DNA of 64,000 nucleotides from Parapedobacter sp037190485 (GTDB lineage: Bacteria; Bacteroidota; Bacteroidia; Sphingobacteriales; Sphingobacteriaceae): the NCBI GenBank assembly GCA_037190485.1, contig JBBCJB010000004.1, forward strand, positions 124,001-188,000, read 5' to 3'. The notes beneath the pieces were generated by a model. It did no database searches. It was not told the origin of the DNA and worked only from the letters and a program-made list of their open reading frames with translations. The first letter of the stretch is position 1, and each line of letters starts with the position of its first letter. The position numbers and the translations under genes were made by a program. Below are positions 8,329 through 17,689 of the stretch, in pieces.

Positions 8329-10026
8329 ATGGCTCAGCAACACGCAACACACGCAGAAAACGGGACACGCCCTTGGAATCGGTTCCAGAAAATAGCCTTC
8401 CGTATCAGTTTCATCTACATCATCCTTTTGGTCGTCCCATCGGGGATTTTCTCCTGGCCGCCCAATTTCGGGTGGTTCCAGCAATGGTTTGACCTCGATT
8501 GGACCAACCTGCACTACCGCGACCTGTACAGCATTGCACGTTACCAGCCTTCGTTTCCGCAGGTGAGCCAGTGGTTCGGCATTCCCCGCCTCGAAGGCCA
8601 CGGCATCTGGGTTACCCTGCTGGTGATCTCGACCATCGGTGGGTTGGTCTGGACATTGATTGACCGCAAGCGCCAATCATACGATACCCTGTACTATTGG
8701 TCTTTGGTGATTGCACGATTCCGTGCCGGGATTGGCATCATCGGTTTCGGATTCACCAAGGTGCTACCGGTCCAGATGCCCTATCCGTCTGAAGGGCTGC
8801 TCAATACCGATTTCGGTGATTTTACCGGCCAGAAAATCTACTGGCTTTCCATCGGCATCGTGCCTTGGTACCAAGTATTCACCGGAATCGTCGAACTCAC
8901 GGCCGGGACACTGCTGTTCTTTCGTCAGACCACGGTGTACGGTGCGGCACTGCTCTTCGGCGCATTGGGCAGCATCACGCTGGTGAACCATGTCTACGAT
9001 GGTGGCGTGCAGACGTATGCGGCCTACTTCGTCGTGTTGGGCGCGTACATTTTCGCTTATTACGTGCCACGGATCTACCGCCTGTTCATCAAGCAGGAAT
9101 ACACGGTCCCCGTAGACCGTTGGCCGACGTTCCCTGAAAAGTGGCAGCGTGGTGTACGCTTGGCGCTGAAAGCCGGCGTAATCGTGCTGTTCTTGGGTAT
9201 ATTCTATATCCTGCAGCTCAACAATTATTGGTACGACCCGTACAAGCAACCTTCTACGGCAGGCGTGAAGCCGCTGCGAGGGTACTACCATGTGGCTGAG
9301 TTCAAGATCAATGGCGAGGAAATACCGTATTCGCCATTGGACACGATCCGATGGCAGGAGGCCACCTTCGAACGCTGGAGTACCCTGACCTTCCGCGTCA
9401 ATAAACCGACGCGGCTGGATTTGTCCAACGGTGGCGGAAGCCCTATCCGGGATCTGGATCGGACGTTCGAAATCGCCGGCACCGGTGGCGGGCAGCGGGT
9501 ATTCCATTACTACGCCGACACGGCCGAACATACGCTCTACTTGCAAGACAAAGTCCGGACGGGAGGCGGGTTCGGTTCATTGGAAGACACAGACAACGCG
9601 CCCGCGGGCGGGCGGCAGCGACCAGTGGCCGGTGGCCGTCGACCGGGTGCCGAAGACCAAACGTTGCGACGTGATGCGACACTGGAAGGGCAGGCACCGA
9701 ATCGCCAAGGTGGTCGCCAACGCGACACGATAGCCGACCCGCTGGGTCCAGCATGGATCAGTGAAGCGGCTTGGCAACGCATCGGTGACGAGAACGCCTT
9801 TATCGACCCGCGAGGCGCTACCACCCGGAGAGCACGGGAATTGTCCCGTCCGCAACGCCCATCAAACCGCAACAAAATGATCCTGAGTTATCAGACCGAC
9901 GATAGGAGTCGCATCGTGCTGACCGGAGTCAATGAAAATCGCGATTCGATCTATGTGGTGCTTCAACGGAAAGATAGGGACTATTTACTGTCCCGCAGCA
10001 CCTTGGATGCCGGCCAGTACGATTGA
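8329..10026 (+). CDS. DoxX-like membrane protein with C-terminal extracytoplasmic domain, B-type, module 1
   Basis: 565 residues. It has the same plan as the upstream gene: N-terminal helices, a DoxX-like core (GFGFTKVLPVQMPYPS, WYQVFTGIVELTAGTLLFFRQTT, NHVYDGGVQ) and a C-terminal domain (DTIRWQEATFERWSTLTFRV). A long Arg/Gly/Gln-rich low-complexity insert lies at about 420-515 inside that domain. The closest relative in the window is the 559-aa protein at 23441, which shares DPYKQPSTAGVK and a comparable insert; the 464-aa protein at 16259 lacks the insert. It is the last gene before a 435-nt intergenic region. A complex of one A-type and one B-type protein per module is inferred from the pairing. 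Confidence 0.75.
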   Translation: MAQQHATHAENGTRPWNRFQKIAFRISFIYIILLVVPSGIFSWPPNFGWFQQWFDLDWTNLHYRDLYSIARYQPSFPQVSQWFGIPRLEGHGIWVTLLVISTIGGLVWTLIDRKRQSYDTLYYWSLVIARFRAGIGIIGFGFTKVLPVQMPYPSEGLLNTDFGDFTGQKIYWLSIGIVPWYQVFTGIVELTAGTLLFFRQTTVYGAALLFGALGSITLVNHVYDGGVQTYAAYFVVLGAYIFAYYVPRIYRLFIKQEYTVPVDRWPTFPEKWQRGVRLALKAGVIVLFLGIFYILQLNNYWYDPYKQPSTAGVKPLRGYYHVAEFKINGEEIPYSPLDTIRWQEATFERWSTLTFRVNKPTRLDLSNGGGSPIRDLDRTFEIAGTGGGQRVFHYYADTAEHTLYLQDKVRTGGGFGSLEDTDNAPAGGRQRPVAGGRRPGAEDQTLRRDATLEGQAPNRQGGRQRDTIADPLGPAWISEAAWQRIGDENAFIDPRGATTRRARELSRPQRPSNRNKMILSYQTDDRSRIVLTGVNENRDSIYVVLQRKDRDYLLSRSTLDAGQYD

Positions 10027-10044
10027 TCGCGTAAAAACTCCGAA

Positions 10045-10089
10045 AATACGCACAATTTATGCGGTGCTTGCGCATAAATTGTGCGTATT
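10045..10089. repeat. 19-bp perfect inverted repeat between modules 1 and 2
   Basis: Arms 10045-10063 (AATACGCACAATTTATGCG) and 10071-10089 (its exact complement) enclose the 7-nt loop GTGCTTG. It lies 19 nt after the module 1 stop codon and directly abuts the module 2 promoter. A T-run on the 3' side is missing on the + strand, so it is not a standard intrinsic terminator. It may end transcription, block read-through, or be an operator. A degenerate relative of the left arm, GCACGATTTATGC, is at 1168-1180 and GCATGATTTATGC at 29814-29826. Confidence 0.7.
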
Positions 10090-10116
10090 AAAGTCTACTT
10101 ATTTAGTATACTTTTG
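10088..10116 (+). promoter_or_regulatory. Promoter and palindromic operator of susC module 2
   Basis: Second copy of TAAAGTCTACTTATTTAGTA, with TCTACT-TATTT-AGTATA at 10094-10110 and the -7 box TACTTTTG at 10109-10116 (perfect TAnnTTTG). The identity with the module 1 promoter extends through TTGTTCCGC. Because gaps between genes stay below 80 nt from here to 39761, this promoter could drive a very long transcript, though internal promoters are likely. Confidence 0.6.
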
Positions 10117-10184
10117 TTCCGCCACGGCGCAGTGCGTAGGCTGAATAAATGTTGATTGGATAGTATGTTTAACAACGAAAAATC

Positions 10185-10271
10185 ATGAATCACGGAATTT
10201 TTACATTGAATTTGAATCGCCTTTCCCCTTCCTACACCACCATGCATCCTCCCTGTTGCATGTGCGGTTAA
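10185..10271 (+). CDS. Cysteine-tailed leader peptide (uORF) of susC module 2
   Basis: 28-codon ORF beginning MNHGIFTLNLNR and ending PPCCMCG before TAA. The N-terminus (MNHGIFT) and the CCMC tail match the leader ORF at 1299-1391, while the central residues differ. The start lies 69 nt after the -7 box and the stop 190 nt before the susC start, nearly the same spacing as in module 1. It is probably a regulatory leader whose Cys codons sense cysteinyl-tRNA supply (inference by analogy with mycobacterial poly-Cys leaders). Confidence 0.6.
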   Translation: MNHGIFTLNLNRLSPSYTTMHPPCCMCG

Positions 10272-10461
10272 CCCGATCCCACACCGTATCCACCCATAAA
10301 TTCATTGTTGAGCGGTAGCTTGGCTCACCGTTGTGCGCGAGCAGGGAACACTGTTCCGATTTGCAGGCTATGATAGCCAGCGTGCGGGCGCTATCGATTT
10401 AAATGACTAAGCAATCAGCGAGGTAACAAAGAAATCTAACATAAAATAGGAAAATATAACG
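10272..10461 (+). promoter_or_regulatory. Structured leader between uORF 2 and susC
   Basis: 190 nt without coding potential. Two clear small hairpins are GGAAC-ACT-GTTCC (10345-10357) and GGCTA-TGA-TAGCC (10366-10378). No U-tract terminator is seen. The sequence is only loosely similar to the module 1 spacer, so any control element would be conserved as structure rather than sequence. Confidence 0.35.
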
Positions 10462-13400
10462 ATGATCAAAAACCGATACAAACCGTTTATACTGCTCGTG
10501 CTCGTGCCGGCGTTCATACAGGCACAGCAGACCACACCACTCGTAAACTCCACACTCGATGGCGTGGTGGTGGATGCCCTGACCGAAGAGCCCCTTGTTG
10601 GCGCTTCGTTGCAACTAGAGGGGGTAACCCATAGCACAAAAACGGATGGCCAAGGAAAATTCAGATTCGTGACCGGTCAGAAGTTCCCTTATACCATCTT
10701 CGTATCATACATCGGTTACAAAACCCAACGTGTAGTAGCCGATGGCAGCCCAATCACCATCCGGTTGGAACAAGACGCCACATTGTTGGATGACGTGGTG
10801 GTGGTAGGGTATGGCACCAGATCAAAGCGAAATTTGGTAGGTTCCGTGTCTAAAATCGATCCGAAATCTTCACAGTCGATTCCAGAGGGCAGTTTCGACG
10901 CACAGTTGCAGGGACGCATACCGGGTGTGCAAATCGCGTCAAATACGGGCATTCCCGGCCAAGACGTATTCATACGCGTAAGGGGCACCACGTCAATAAA
11001 TGGGGCCAATGCACCCTTGTACATCGTTGATGGCGTGTACATCAACAGCTCATCGTTGCAGCATATCAACCAGGAACGCACGCCATCCCCGATAGCCGAC
11101 TTGAATCCGTCGGATATCGAAAGCGTGGAAGTGCTGAAAGACGCCGTTGCCACGGCTATTTACGGATCTCGGGGAGCCAATGGCGTAATCATCATCACAA
11201 CCAAAAGCGGGGCGTATGGCAGCAAGACGAAAGTCAACTTGGCCACGACAACCGGATGGGGATGGGCGCCACCCGAACGGCTAAAGCACTGGGAGCTGGC
11301 TAACGGAGCGGAGTTTGCGACGCTAATCAATGAATACAATCGCAACATGGGACAGGCCCTTTACTTCCGCCCGCGGTCTGAGGGCGGAGCGGGCCTGCCC
11401 GAAGAGCAATCTACCTATGATCGGATGGCCTACGTCTGGCAAACGGCCGCTATCGGAGATTACAACGTATCTGTTGATGGTGGATCCGAAAGCGTAAATT
11501 ACTACGTCGGACTGGGGCACAACAAACAGGAGAGTATTTGGCGGCCGATAGATTTCCAGCGCACGAGCTTCAAGTTCAACCTGAACGCCCGTCTCGGCAA
11601 CCGGGTGACACTAGGCAGTAGCAATACCGTGTCGGGTGTGTTCCGAAATCCCGCAAGGGCCGCTAACGGAACGCAGGGAACACTTTTGCAGTCGTCATTG
11701 AACATCCCCACCCACCTGCCCATTTTTGACGAACAAGGCAAACCGCTCATTTGGGGTACACCCGACAACATTGCAGTGATAACGGACGAATCCAATGTGA
11801 AGAGCAAAACGGCCCGCTACATCGGCAACCTGTTTCTCGACGTGGAACTAAGCAAAAAACTGAAGCTCAAATCGAACTGGGGATTGGACTATGCAAACTT
11901 CGACGAAGCGGAGTACTGGGAAACCGATACGAAAACCGGCGCCCCACCGGTCAATGGCTCTGCCAGCTCAAGCCTGACACGAAACCTGAATTGGTTTAAC
12001 GAGCAAACGATCAACTACACGGATCGAATCGCCTCACACCAGTTCAACGTGTTGCTTGGAAACACATTGCAGGGAGAGGTCTTGCAGAACACCCACGCTT
12101 TTGGCACCAATTTCCCCAGCGACGCATTCAGGTTGATATCCGCCGCCGCAAATCAGACGGCCAACGAGTCTTTCAGCGAGGCCCGGCTGGTCTCCTTCTT
12201 CACGGCGGCCAATTACAATTTTGACGACCGCTACCTACTGGAACTCACCTACCGCGCCGACGCATCCTCCAAATTCGGCAAGAACAACCGATGGGGATTT
12301 TTCCCCTCCGCCGGCGCGGCCTGGCGCCTAAAAAATGAATCATTCCTGAAGGACGTGTCGTTCCTGTCTGACTTGAAATGGCGTATCGGATATGGCGTAA
12401 CCGGCAATCAGGAAGGAATCGGCGCATACGCCTCGCCTGGGTTGTGGACAGCGGGTAGTGGCTACCCCGCCGCCTATGGAAGCGCGGAAGGCCCTGGCAT
12501 TGTGCCCCTCCAATCACCGAACCCCGATCTGAAATGGGAACGCACCGCCCAATTCAATACCGGTTTGGACGTCTCGCTTTTCGACAACCGATTGGGATTG
12601 GAATTCAACTGGTACCATAAATACACCAGCGACGTGCTGTTGGCCGTAGCCGTATCTAGGGTAACGGGGTTCAGCTCGTACATGAGCAATTATGGGGAAA
12701 TCAGTAACAAGGGATTCGAATTGGCCATCACGTCAGCCAACATCCGAACAAAGGATTTCAGCTGGAATACCGCCTTCAACATTTCGCAAAACCGCAACCT
12801 GGTCGAAAAAATCGCCGCCCCAATGAATTTCGCAACCCGCGATGTGGTACGTATCGAACAGGGGAAGCCGCTTTACTCGTTCTGGATGTACAACCAATTG
12901 GGCGTGGATCCCCAGACCGGCGACATCATCTATGAAGACGTGAACGAAGACGGCAGCATCACCGTTGCCGACCGATACCTGATAGAAGATGCCTGGCCAA
13001 GCTATTTCGGCGGGCTGACCAACGACTTCCGGTACAAGGGCTTTGATCTGAATGTCTTTCTGACCTATTCATTGGGGAATTACCTGTATAACCTCAACCG
13101 GGTTTTCGGAGAGCGGGGAGGCACGTTGGGAGCGATCAATCGATCCCTGTGGAAATCGCAGTTGGACCGTTGGACAACCCCGGGCCAGATCACCGACTTG
13201 CCACGGCTGACTTCGGCAAACTATAGCATCTACCAAAACAGCCGCTATGTGGAGGACGGATCATTCCTGCGACTACGCCAGCTGGCGCTGGGGTACACCC
13301 TGCCCAAAGTGGTGGCCGCCAAATTGAAACTTAGCCAATTGCGGTTTTCCGTCATCGCAACCAACCTGTTCTTGCTAACAGGTTATACCGGATTGGATCC

Positions 13401-13503
13401 GGAAACAAATATGGGTGTTGGCGGCGATAACTCGCAAGGCTATGACTATGGCACTCCGCCCCAGCCGAGGACATTTCAATTTGGGGTAAATCTATCGCTT
13501 TAA
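10462..13503 (+). CDS. SusC/RagA-family TonB-dependent transporter, module 2
   Basis: 1013 residues. Signal peptide (MIKNRYKPF, hydrophobic core, QAQQ), regulatory-like domain near 28-112, canonical SusC signature DDVVVVGYGTRSKR, plug with LQGRIPGVQI, APLYIVDGV and SRGANGVIIITT, barrel ending VNLSL. It is paired with the SusD 20 nt downstream. DNA of the N-terminal region is almost identical to that of the susC at 17690 (around 10520-10574 against 17748-17802), but the barrels differ, pointing to recent duplication or gene conversion of the 5' end. Confidence 0.93.
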   Translation: MIKNRYKPFILLVLVPAFIQAQQTTPLVNSTLDGVVVDALTEEPLVGASLQLEGVTHSTKTDGQGKFRFVTGQKFPYTIFVSYIGYKTQRVVADGSPITIRLEQDATLLDDVVVVGYGTRSKRNLVGSVSKIDPKSSQSIPEGSFDAQLQGRIPGVQIASNTGIPGQDVFIRVRGTTSINGANAPLYIVDGVYINSSSLQHINQERTPSPIADLNPSDIESVEVLKDAVATAIYGSRGANGVIIITTKSGAYGSKTKVNLATTTGWGWAPPERLKHWELANGAEFATLINEYNRNMGQALYFRPRSEGGAGLPEEQSTYDRMAYVWQTAAIGDYNVSVDGGSESVNYYVGLGHNKQESIWRPIDFQRTSFKFNLNARLGNRVTLGSSNTVSGVFRNPARAANGTQGTLLQSSLNIPTHLPIFDEQGKPLIWGTPDNIAVITDESNVKSKTARYIGNLFLDVELSKKLKLKSNWGLDYANFDEAEYWETDTKTGAPPVNGSASSSLTRNLNWFNEQTINYTDRIASHQFNVLLGNTLQGEVLQNTHAFGTNFPSDAFRLISAAANQTANESFSEARLVSFFTAANYNFDDRYLLELTYRADASSKFGKNNRWGFFPSAGAAWRLKNESFLKDVSFLSDLKWRIGYGVTGNQEGIGAYASPGLWTAGSGYPAAYGSAEGPGIVPLQSPNPDLKWERTAQFNTGLDVSLFDNRLGLEFNWYHKYTSDVLLAVAVSRVTGFSSYMSNYGEISNKGFELAITSANIRTKDFSWNTAFNISQNRNLVEKIAAPMNFATRDVVRIEQGKPLYSFWMYNQLGVDPQTGDIIYEDVNEDGSITVADRYLIEDAWPSYFGGLTNDFRYKGFDLNVFLTYSLGNYLYNLNRVFGERGGTLGAINRSLWKSQLDRWTTPGQITDLPRLTSANYSIYQNSRYVEDGSFLRLRQLALGYTLPKVVAAKLKLSQLRFSVIATNLFLLTGYTGLDPETNMGVGGDNSQGYDYGTPPQPRTFQFGVNLSL

Positions 13504-13522
13504 CATTATCGGCAATTCAGTC

Positions 13523-14881
13523 ATGAAAAAGAAATATTTTATCGTGTTTTTGTTACTTGCAGGATCGCTATCCAATGCCTGCGAGGGATTTTTGGAAGTC
13601 AGTCCCAAACATGCGATCCCGGACGATGTGGCCATCGTTGATGCCAATTCAGCCGAACAGGCCGTGCGCGGATTATACCGGGCCGCTGGATCGTACATCC
13701 AATCCTATACGTTGCTCAACCTATTGTCCGGTGGAGATGTGACATTCAACAATGTCGGCGATCCGCATTTGATCATCGCCTATAACTTCAGGGCAGACAA
13801 TGCCTATTTCGACGGCACGTGGGGTTCGGCCTACCGAGCCATCAACCAAGCGAACCTGGTAATCCAGAAACTGCCACTGGTATCGGACCCTACGCTATCC
13901 GATACCAGGAAAAACCAGTTGATCGGCGAAGCGTATTTTTTCAGGGCATTGGCCTTCTTCGACCTGGTTCGGGTTTGGGGTGGCGTTCCACTAAAGCTCA
14001 ACTATACCGAAAACCTGAACCAACCCCTTGACTTGCCAAGAAGCAGCACCCAGGAAACGTATGCGCAGGTGGAAGCTGACCTTACGCAGGCGTCTGGCCT
14101 GCTTGCTACAGGGGCCATCAATCGTATCCGCGTCGGGCAGGATGCCGTGCAGGCGCTTCGGAGCAGGCTGTACCTATACCAAGCGCGTTGGGCAGATGCG
14201 GAACAGGCTGCAAGCGCATTGATCGGTGACAGTGACTATGAGCTGGTGTTTCCCTTTTCGGCATGGTTCAAAGCGGATTTCGGCACCAAAGAATCCATCC
14301 TGGAAATCGCCTACTCGGCCCAAAATCAAAATGGATTCCGCAACAACCTACAACATCAGACGCGAGGCGGAAACTATTCCTACGCACCCAAAGCTGCCGT
14401 GGCAAACCTATTGACCGATCCGCTGGTGGGTGGAGGAGCAAATGGCCGCCAATCGTTGGTAGGCAGCATCACCCAAGCGGGAGCGACGGTCTGGTATGGA
14501 GACCTTTACTTCAGGAGTCCGGCGACAGACCCACTTTACGTGCTGCGCATCGCCGAACAATACCTGATCCGTGCGGAAGCGCGGTTGAGACGGAACGACA
14601 CCGAAGGCGCATTGGCCGATATCAATGCCGTACGTGGACGCGCGAATCTAGCGGCATATACCGCGGCCAACTTTGCCGTAACGGACGTGCAGGCCTTGTC
14701 CAACGCCATTGAGGAGGAACGACGCTTTGAGTTCCTGTTTGAGGGCGATCGTTGGCCGAATTTGGTCAGGACCGGCCGGGCGAAAGCGCTCTTCGGTTTG
14801 GAAGACCATAAGCTGGTCTATCCGATTCCGATCGATGAGGTGATCATAGGCGGGTTGGCACAGAATCCAGAATACGATTAA
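13523..14881 (+). CDS. SusD/RagB-family surface lipoprotein, module 2
   Basis: 452 residues with a lipoprotein signal (MKKKYFIVFLLLAGSLSNAC, Cys20). Family blocks: LIGEAYFFRALAFFDLVRVWGG, AVQALRSRLYLYQARWADAEQAA, IAEQYLIRAEARLRRND and EERRFEFLFEGDRWPNLVRTG. It forms the surface lid of the module 2 SusC. Gaps on both sides are below 25 nt, so it is in the same operon. Confidence 0.92.
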   Translation: MKKKYFIVFLLLAGSLSNACEGFLEVSPKHAIPDDVAIVDANSAEQAVRGLYRAAGSYIQSYTLLNLLSGGDVTFNNVGDPHLIIAYNFRADNAYFDGTWGSAYRAINQANLVIQKLPLVSDPTLSDTRKNQLIGEAYFFRALAFFDLVRVWGGVPLKLNYTENLNQPLDLPRSSTQETYAQVEADLTQASGLLATGAINRIRVGQDAVQALRSRLYLYQARWADAEQAASALIGDSDYELVFPFSAWFKADFGTKESILEIAYSAQNQNGFRNNLQHQTRGGNYSYAPKAAVANLLTDPLVGGGANGRQSLVGSITQAGATVWYGDLYFRSPATDPLYVLRIAEQYLIRAEARLRRNDTEGALADINAVRGRANLAAYTAANFAVTDVQALSNAIEEERRFEFLFEGDRWPNLVRTGRAKALFGLEDHKLVYPIPIDEVIIGGLAQNPEYD

Positions 14882-14894
14882 AGACAACATTCCG

Positions 14895-16223
14895 ATGAGT
14901 ACAAAATTGGCAGTGACGCGGCGGGCGATAAAGTACGTTACCCTATTCTTGGTGGTATTGTCGCTCCCCATCGATGGTAAGTTCTACACATACCTGTTTT
15001 CCGGTAACTGGACCTCGTTCCACATCACCGATCTGGTCAACCTGACCGGCTATTTACCGAGCTATTTCGGCGAGTTGGATAACGAGCGATACCTGGGCCT
15101 CGGCGGGTTCAGCAGCTGGTTGGTGATAGCCGCTATCGCCGCCGCGCTGTTTTACCTGACCGATCGCCTGTCTACCCGCTATGCATGGTTGGCCGACGAA
15201 GATCGGCTCTACGACTGGGCCCGTATCTTTCTACGGTACAGGTTGGCGTTCCTGCTAATCGCATACGGTGCGATCAAGTTGTTCCCACTCCAGTTTCCAC
15301 ATCCTTCGCTAAGCAACCTGTACACGAACTACGGTGATTTCCTGAACTGGAAAATCTGGTACCACACGCTGGGCGTCACACCCAACTACACGGCCTTTTT
15401 GGGGGGCGTGGAAGTGCTGGCCGGCGTCTTGCTCTTCTATCGCCGCACCGTGGTTTTCGGAGCGGGATTGACGATCGGTTTGATCACGAACGTCGTCTTT
15501 TCAAGCTTTTCCTATGAAATGGGCAATCAAGTACTGCCCGTCTACGTGTTTCTTGTTGGTTTCTTTCTATTTGCGCATGACCTGCCCCGGTTGTATACCT
15601 TGTTGTTCCGCGAACAAGCGACGGCGCCCGATCCGTTGGGGTCTCCGCTACCGGTGCGTTGGCAGGTCGTTAGCAAAGGCCTGTCTTGGGGTTTTGCATT
15701 TGTTATCGTATTGGCCGCGCTCTTTAACTACAAACAAGACCCCTACCTTACGCCGAGCACACCGGGCCTAGCAGGTACCGCCGGATTCTACAATGTCCGC
15801 GAGTTTATCTTGAACAACGACACCATCCCTTATTCCCGTACGGATACGAACAGGTGGCAAAATGTCATTTTCGAGAAGTGGGCCACGGTGAGCATAAAGA
15901 CGGCAAAGCCCGTCCGTGTCGATTCGAGCAGGTACCTCACCAAACGGCTGCCCGACTTTGCGCGGGTTTACGAATCGGCTGGCGTGGATGGACGTCGTTA
16001 TTTTGGCTATGCGCTTGATACGTTGACTTCCACCCTGCAACTAAAGAACAAGAACGCACACCATCGCGAAGAGGAGTACAACCTGACCATACGCCAGCGC
16101 GATGGAAACACCATCGTCCTCGAAGGGTGGAACGAGCGACAGGACAGCATCAAGGCAGTGCTTGAACGGGCCGACCGAAAGCTCCTCTTGCTAGAAAGCA
16201 GAAGGTTTCCGATACAACTCTAA
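14895..16223 (+). CDS. DoxX-like membrane protein with C-terminal extracytoplasmic domain, A-type, module 2
   Basis: 442 residues. Polytopic N-terminal half with a DoxX-like core (IAYGAIKLFPLQFPHPS, TAFLGGVEVLAGVLLFYRRTV) followed by a C-terminal soluble domain (GFYNVREFILNNDTIPYSRTD, RWQNVIFEKWATVSIKT, NKNAHHREEEYNLTIRQRDG, DRKLLLLE). It has the same gene position and architecture as the 460-aa protein at 6929 and the 439-aa protein at 22100. A membrane component acting on the product imported by SusCD is inferred; no cofactor motif such as CxxCH or a flavin site is visible. Confidence 0.74.
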   Translation: MSTKLAVTRRAIKYVTLFLVVLSLPIDGKFYTYLFSGNWTSFHITDLVNLTGYLPSYFGELDNERYLGLGGFSSWLVIAAIAAALFYLTDRLSTRYAWLADEDRLYDWARIFLRYRLAFLLIAYGAIKLFPLQFPHPSLSNLYTNYGDFLNWKIWYHTLGVTPNYTAFLGGVEVLAGVLLFYRRTVVFGAGLTIGLITNVVFSSFSYEMGNQVLPVYVFLVGFFLFAHDLPRLYTLLFREQATAPDPLGSPLPVRWQVVSKGLSWGFAFVIVLAALFNYKQDPYLTPSTPGLAGTAGFYNVREFILNNDTIPYSRTDTNRWQNVIFEKWATVSIKTAKPVRVDSSRYLTKRLPDFARVYESAGVDGRRYFGYALDTLTSTLQLKNKNAHHREEEYNLTIRQRDGNTIVLEGWNERQDSIKAVLERADRKLLLLESRRFPIQL

Positions 16224-16258
16224 CGTACTGAATTATCAAGTTATAGAAATCAGCAGCA

Positions 16259-17653
16259 ATGGCTACCAACACACCGAATGTAACGATAGCAGCACCACAC
16301 CCCGCAACGGTATGGAGTCCTCAGCGGAAATTCATTCTCCGAGCGGTCGTGATTTACGTTATTCAACTATGCATACCGCTAAACCCCGCCTTTTACCAGC
16401 GATTGACATCGATCGGTAGCGATGGAACCTGGCAATCCGTATCCCGATGGGCCGGCTTCCATTTGCCCAGGTTCGTGGATGTTGGCACGGAAATCTGGGA
16501 ATGGTACAGCTACATCAACCTGGTGGTGGCGTTGGCAATCGCGATCATCCTCGCCGCTGTTTGGTCGGCCTTTGACCGCAAGGGTACGGAGATCAATATC
16601 AAGTATAACGTGCTGCAATACTGGACGATCGTGGTAGCTCGGTATACCGCGGCCTTGGGCATCATCGCCTGGGGATTCAAGAAATTTGTCCCTAAACAGA
16701 TGGAACTTCCTTCCCGAACCTTTCTGGAAACCCCGTTCGGCGACTTCAGCGAACAAAAGATCTACTGGCAATATGTTGGCATTTCGCAACCCTACGAAGT
16801 GTTCTTGGGTTTTGCGGAAATCCTGATCGGGCTCACGCTGCTATACAGGCGCACCACCGCGCTTGGCGCGTTCCTATTGGCGCTCGTGCTGTTCAACGTC
16901 TGCCTGGCAAACCATGCTTATGACGGCATGGTACACGTAGGCAGCTTTTTGTACACGGTGGCCGGCCTCATTATCCTATGGCCCTACACGGCCCCTATTT
17001 GGGATGTCTTTATCAGGGGTAAGTCGGTTACACCCTACCACTATGCGCCTGCGTTCGGCAAAGGTTGGGTGAGGTGGTCGCGCATCGCGATCAAGTCTGC
17101 CATCATCTTGATTTTCGTGGGTTACAATTACTACCTTCACCTTGCGGACCATGTTGGTTATCGCTATCCGCACGAATCTCCGGGATTGGCGAATACGGCC
17201 GGAACCTATGAAGTCACGACTTTCCAGCTAAATGGCGAAACGCTGCCCTACTCGCCCTTGGATTCCGTGCGGTGGCAAGACGCCATTTTCGAGGATTGGT
17301 CCACGTTTACGATCCTGTTGAACAAAAAGCAACATATGGACAATGCCAACACCGCGAGAAATGAAATGCAAAGCAGCCTGAACCGCCGCTTCGAATTCCG
17401 TGGTATCGGCGGTGGCAGGCACTATTTCGACTATCAGGCCGATACAGTGAACCAGCTCCTGCACCTCACGAATAAAAACAGGATGCATCGTGAGGAGACC
17501 TTTGTGTTACGCTACAGCAAACCAGGCCCCGGCCGCTTGATCCTTGAAGGCACCAATCATCGCAACGATTCACTGTATGTGGTATTGGACAAGCGTGACA
17601 AGGACTATGCCTTGAAAACCGGACTGATCGATTGGTATTACAATTACAAATAG
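16259..17653 (+). CDS. DoxX-like membrane protein with C-terminal extracytoplasmic domain, B-type, module 2
   Basis: 464 residues. The core reads AWGFKKFVPKQMELPSRTF, YEVFLGFAEILIGLTLLYRRTTA and NHAYDGMVHVG, followed by the soluble domain (SPLDSVRWQDAIFEDWSTFTI, LTNKNRMHREETFVLRYSKPGPG, DSLYVVLDKRDKDYAL). Unlike the B-type proteins of modules 1 and 3 it lacks the roughly 95-residue low-complexity insert, and the plug-like residues VLPVQMPYPS are changed to VPKQMELPS. It is followed after 36 nt by module 3 with no visible terminator, so modules 2 and 3 are probably cotranscribed. Confidence 0.74.
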   Translation: MATNTPNVTIAAPHPATVWSPQRKFILRAVVIYVIQLCIPLNPAFYQRLTSIGSDGTWQSVSRWAGFHLPRFVDVGTEIWEWYSYINLVVALAIAIILAAVWSAFDRKGTEINIKYNVLQYWTIVVARYTAALGIIAWGFKKFVPKQMELPSRTFLETPFGDFSEQKIYWQYVGISQPYEVFLGFAEILIGLTLLYRRTTALGAFLLALVLFNVCLANHAYDGMVHVGSFLYTVAGLIILWPYTAPIWDVFIRGKSVTPYHYAPAFGKGWVRWSRIAIKSAIILIFVGYNYYLHLADHVGYRYPHESPGLANTAGTYEVTTFQLNGETLPYSPLDSVRWQDAIFEDWSTFTILLNKKQHMDNANTARNEMQSSLNRRFEFRGIGGGRHYFDYQADTVNQLLHLTNKNRMHREETFVLRYSKPGPGRLILEGTNHRNDSLYVVLDKRDKDYALKTGLIDWYYNYK

Positions 17654-17689
17654 GCGATCCGTCTTATTGAAATTAAAGCAACTATAACA

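Noticed and set aside
10045..10089. Simple intrinsic terminator of module 1
   Set aside because: The stem is long and perfect but AT-rich, and the 3' flank on the + strand is AAAGTC rather than a T-run, so I list it as an inverted repeat of undecided role.
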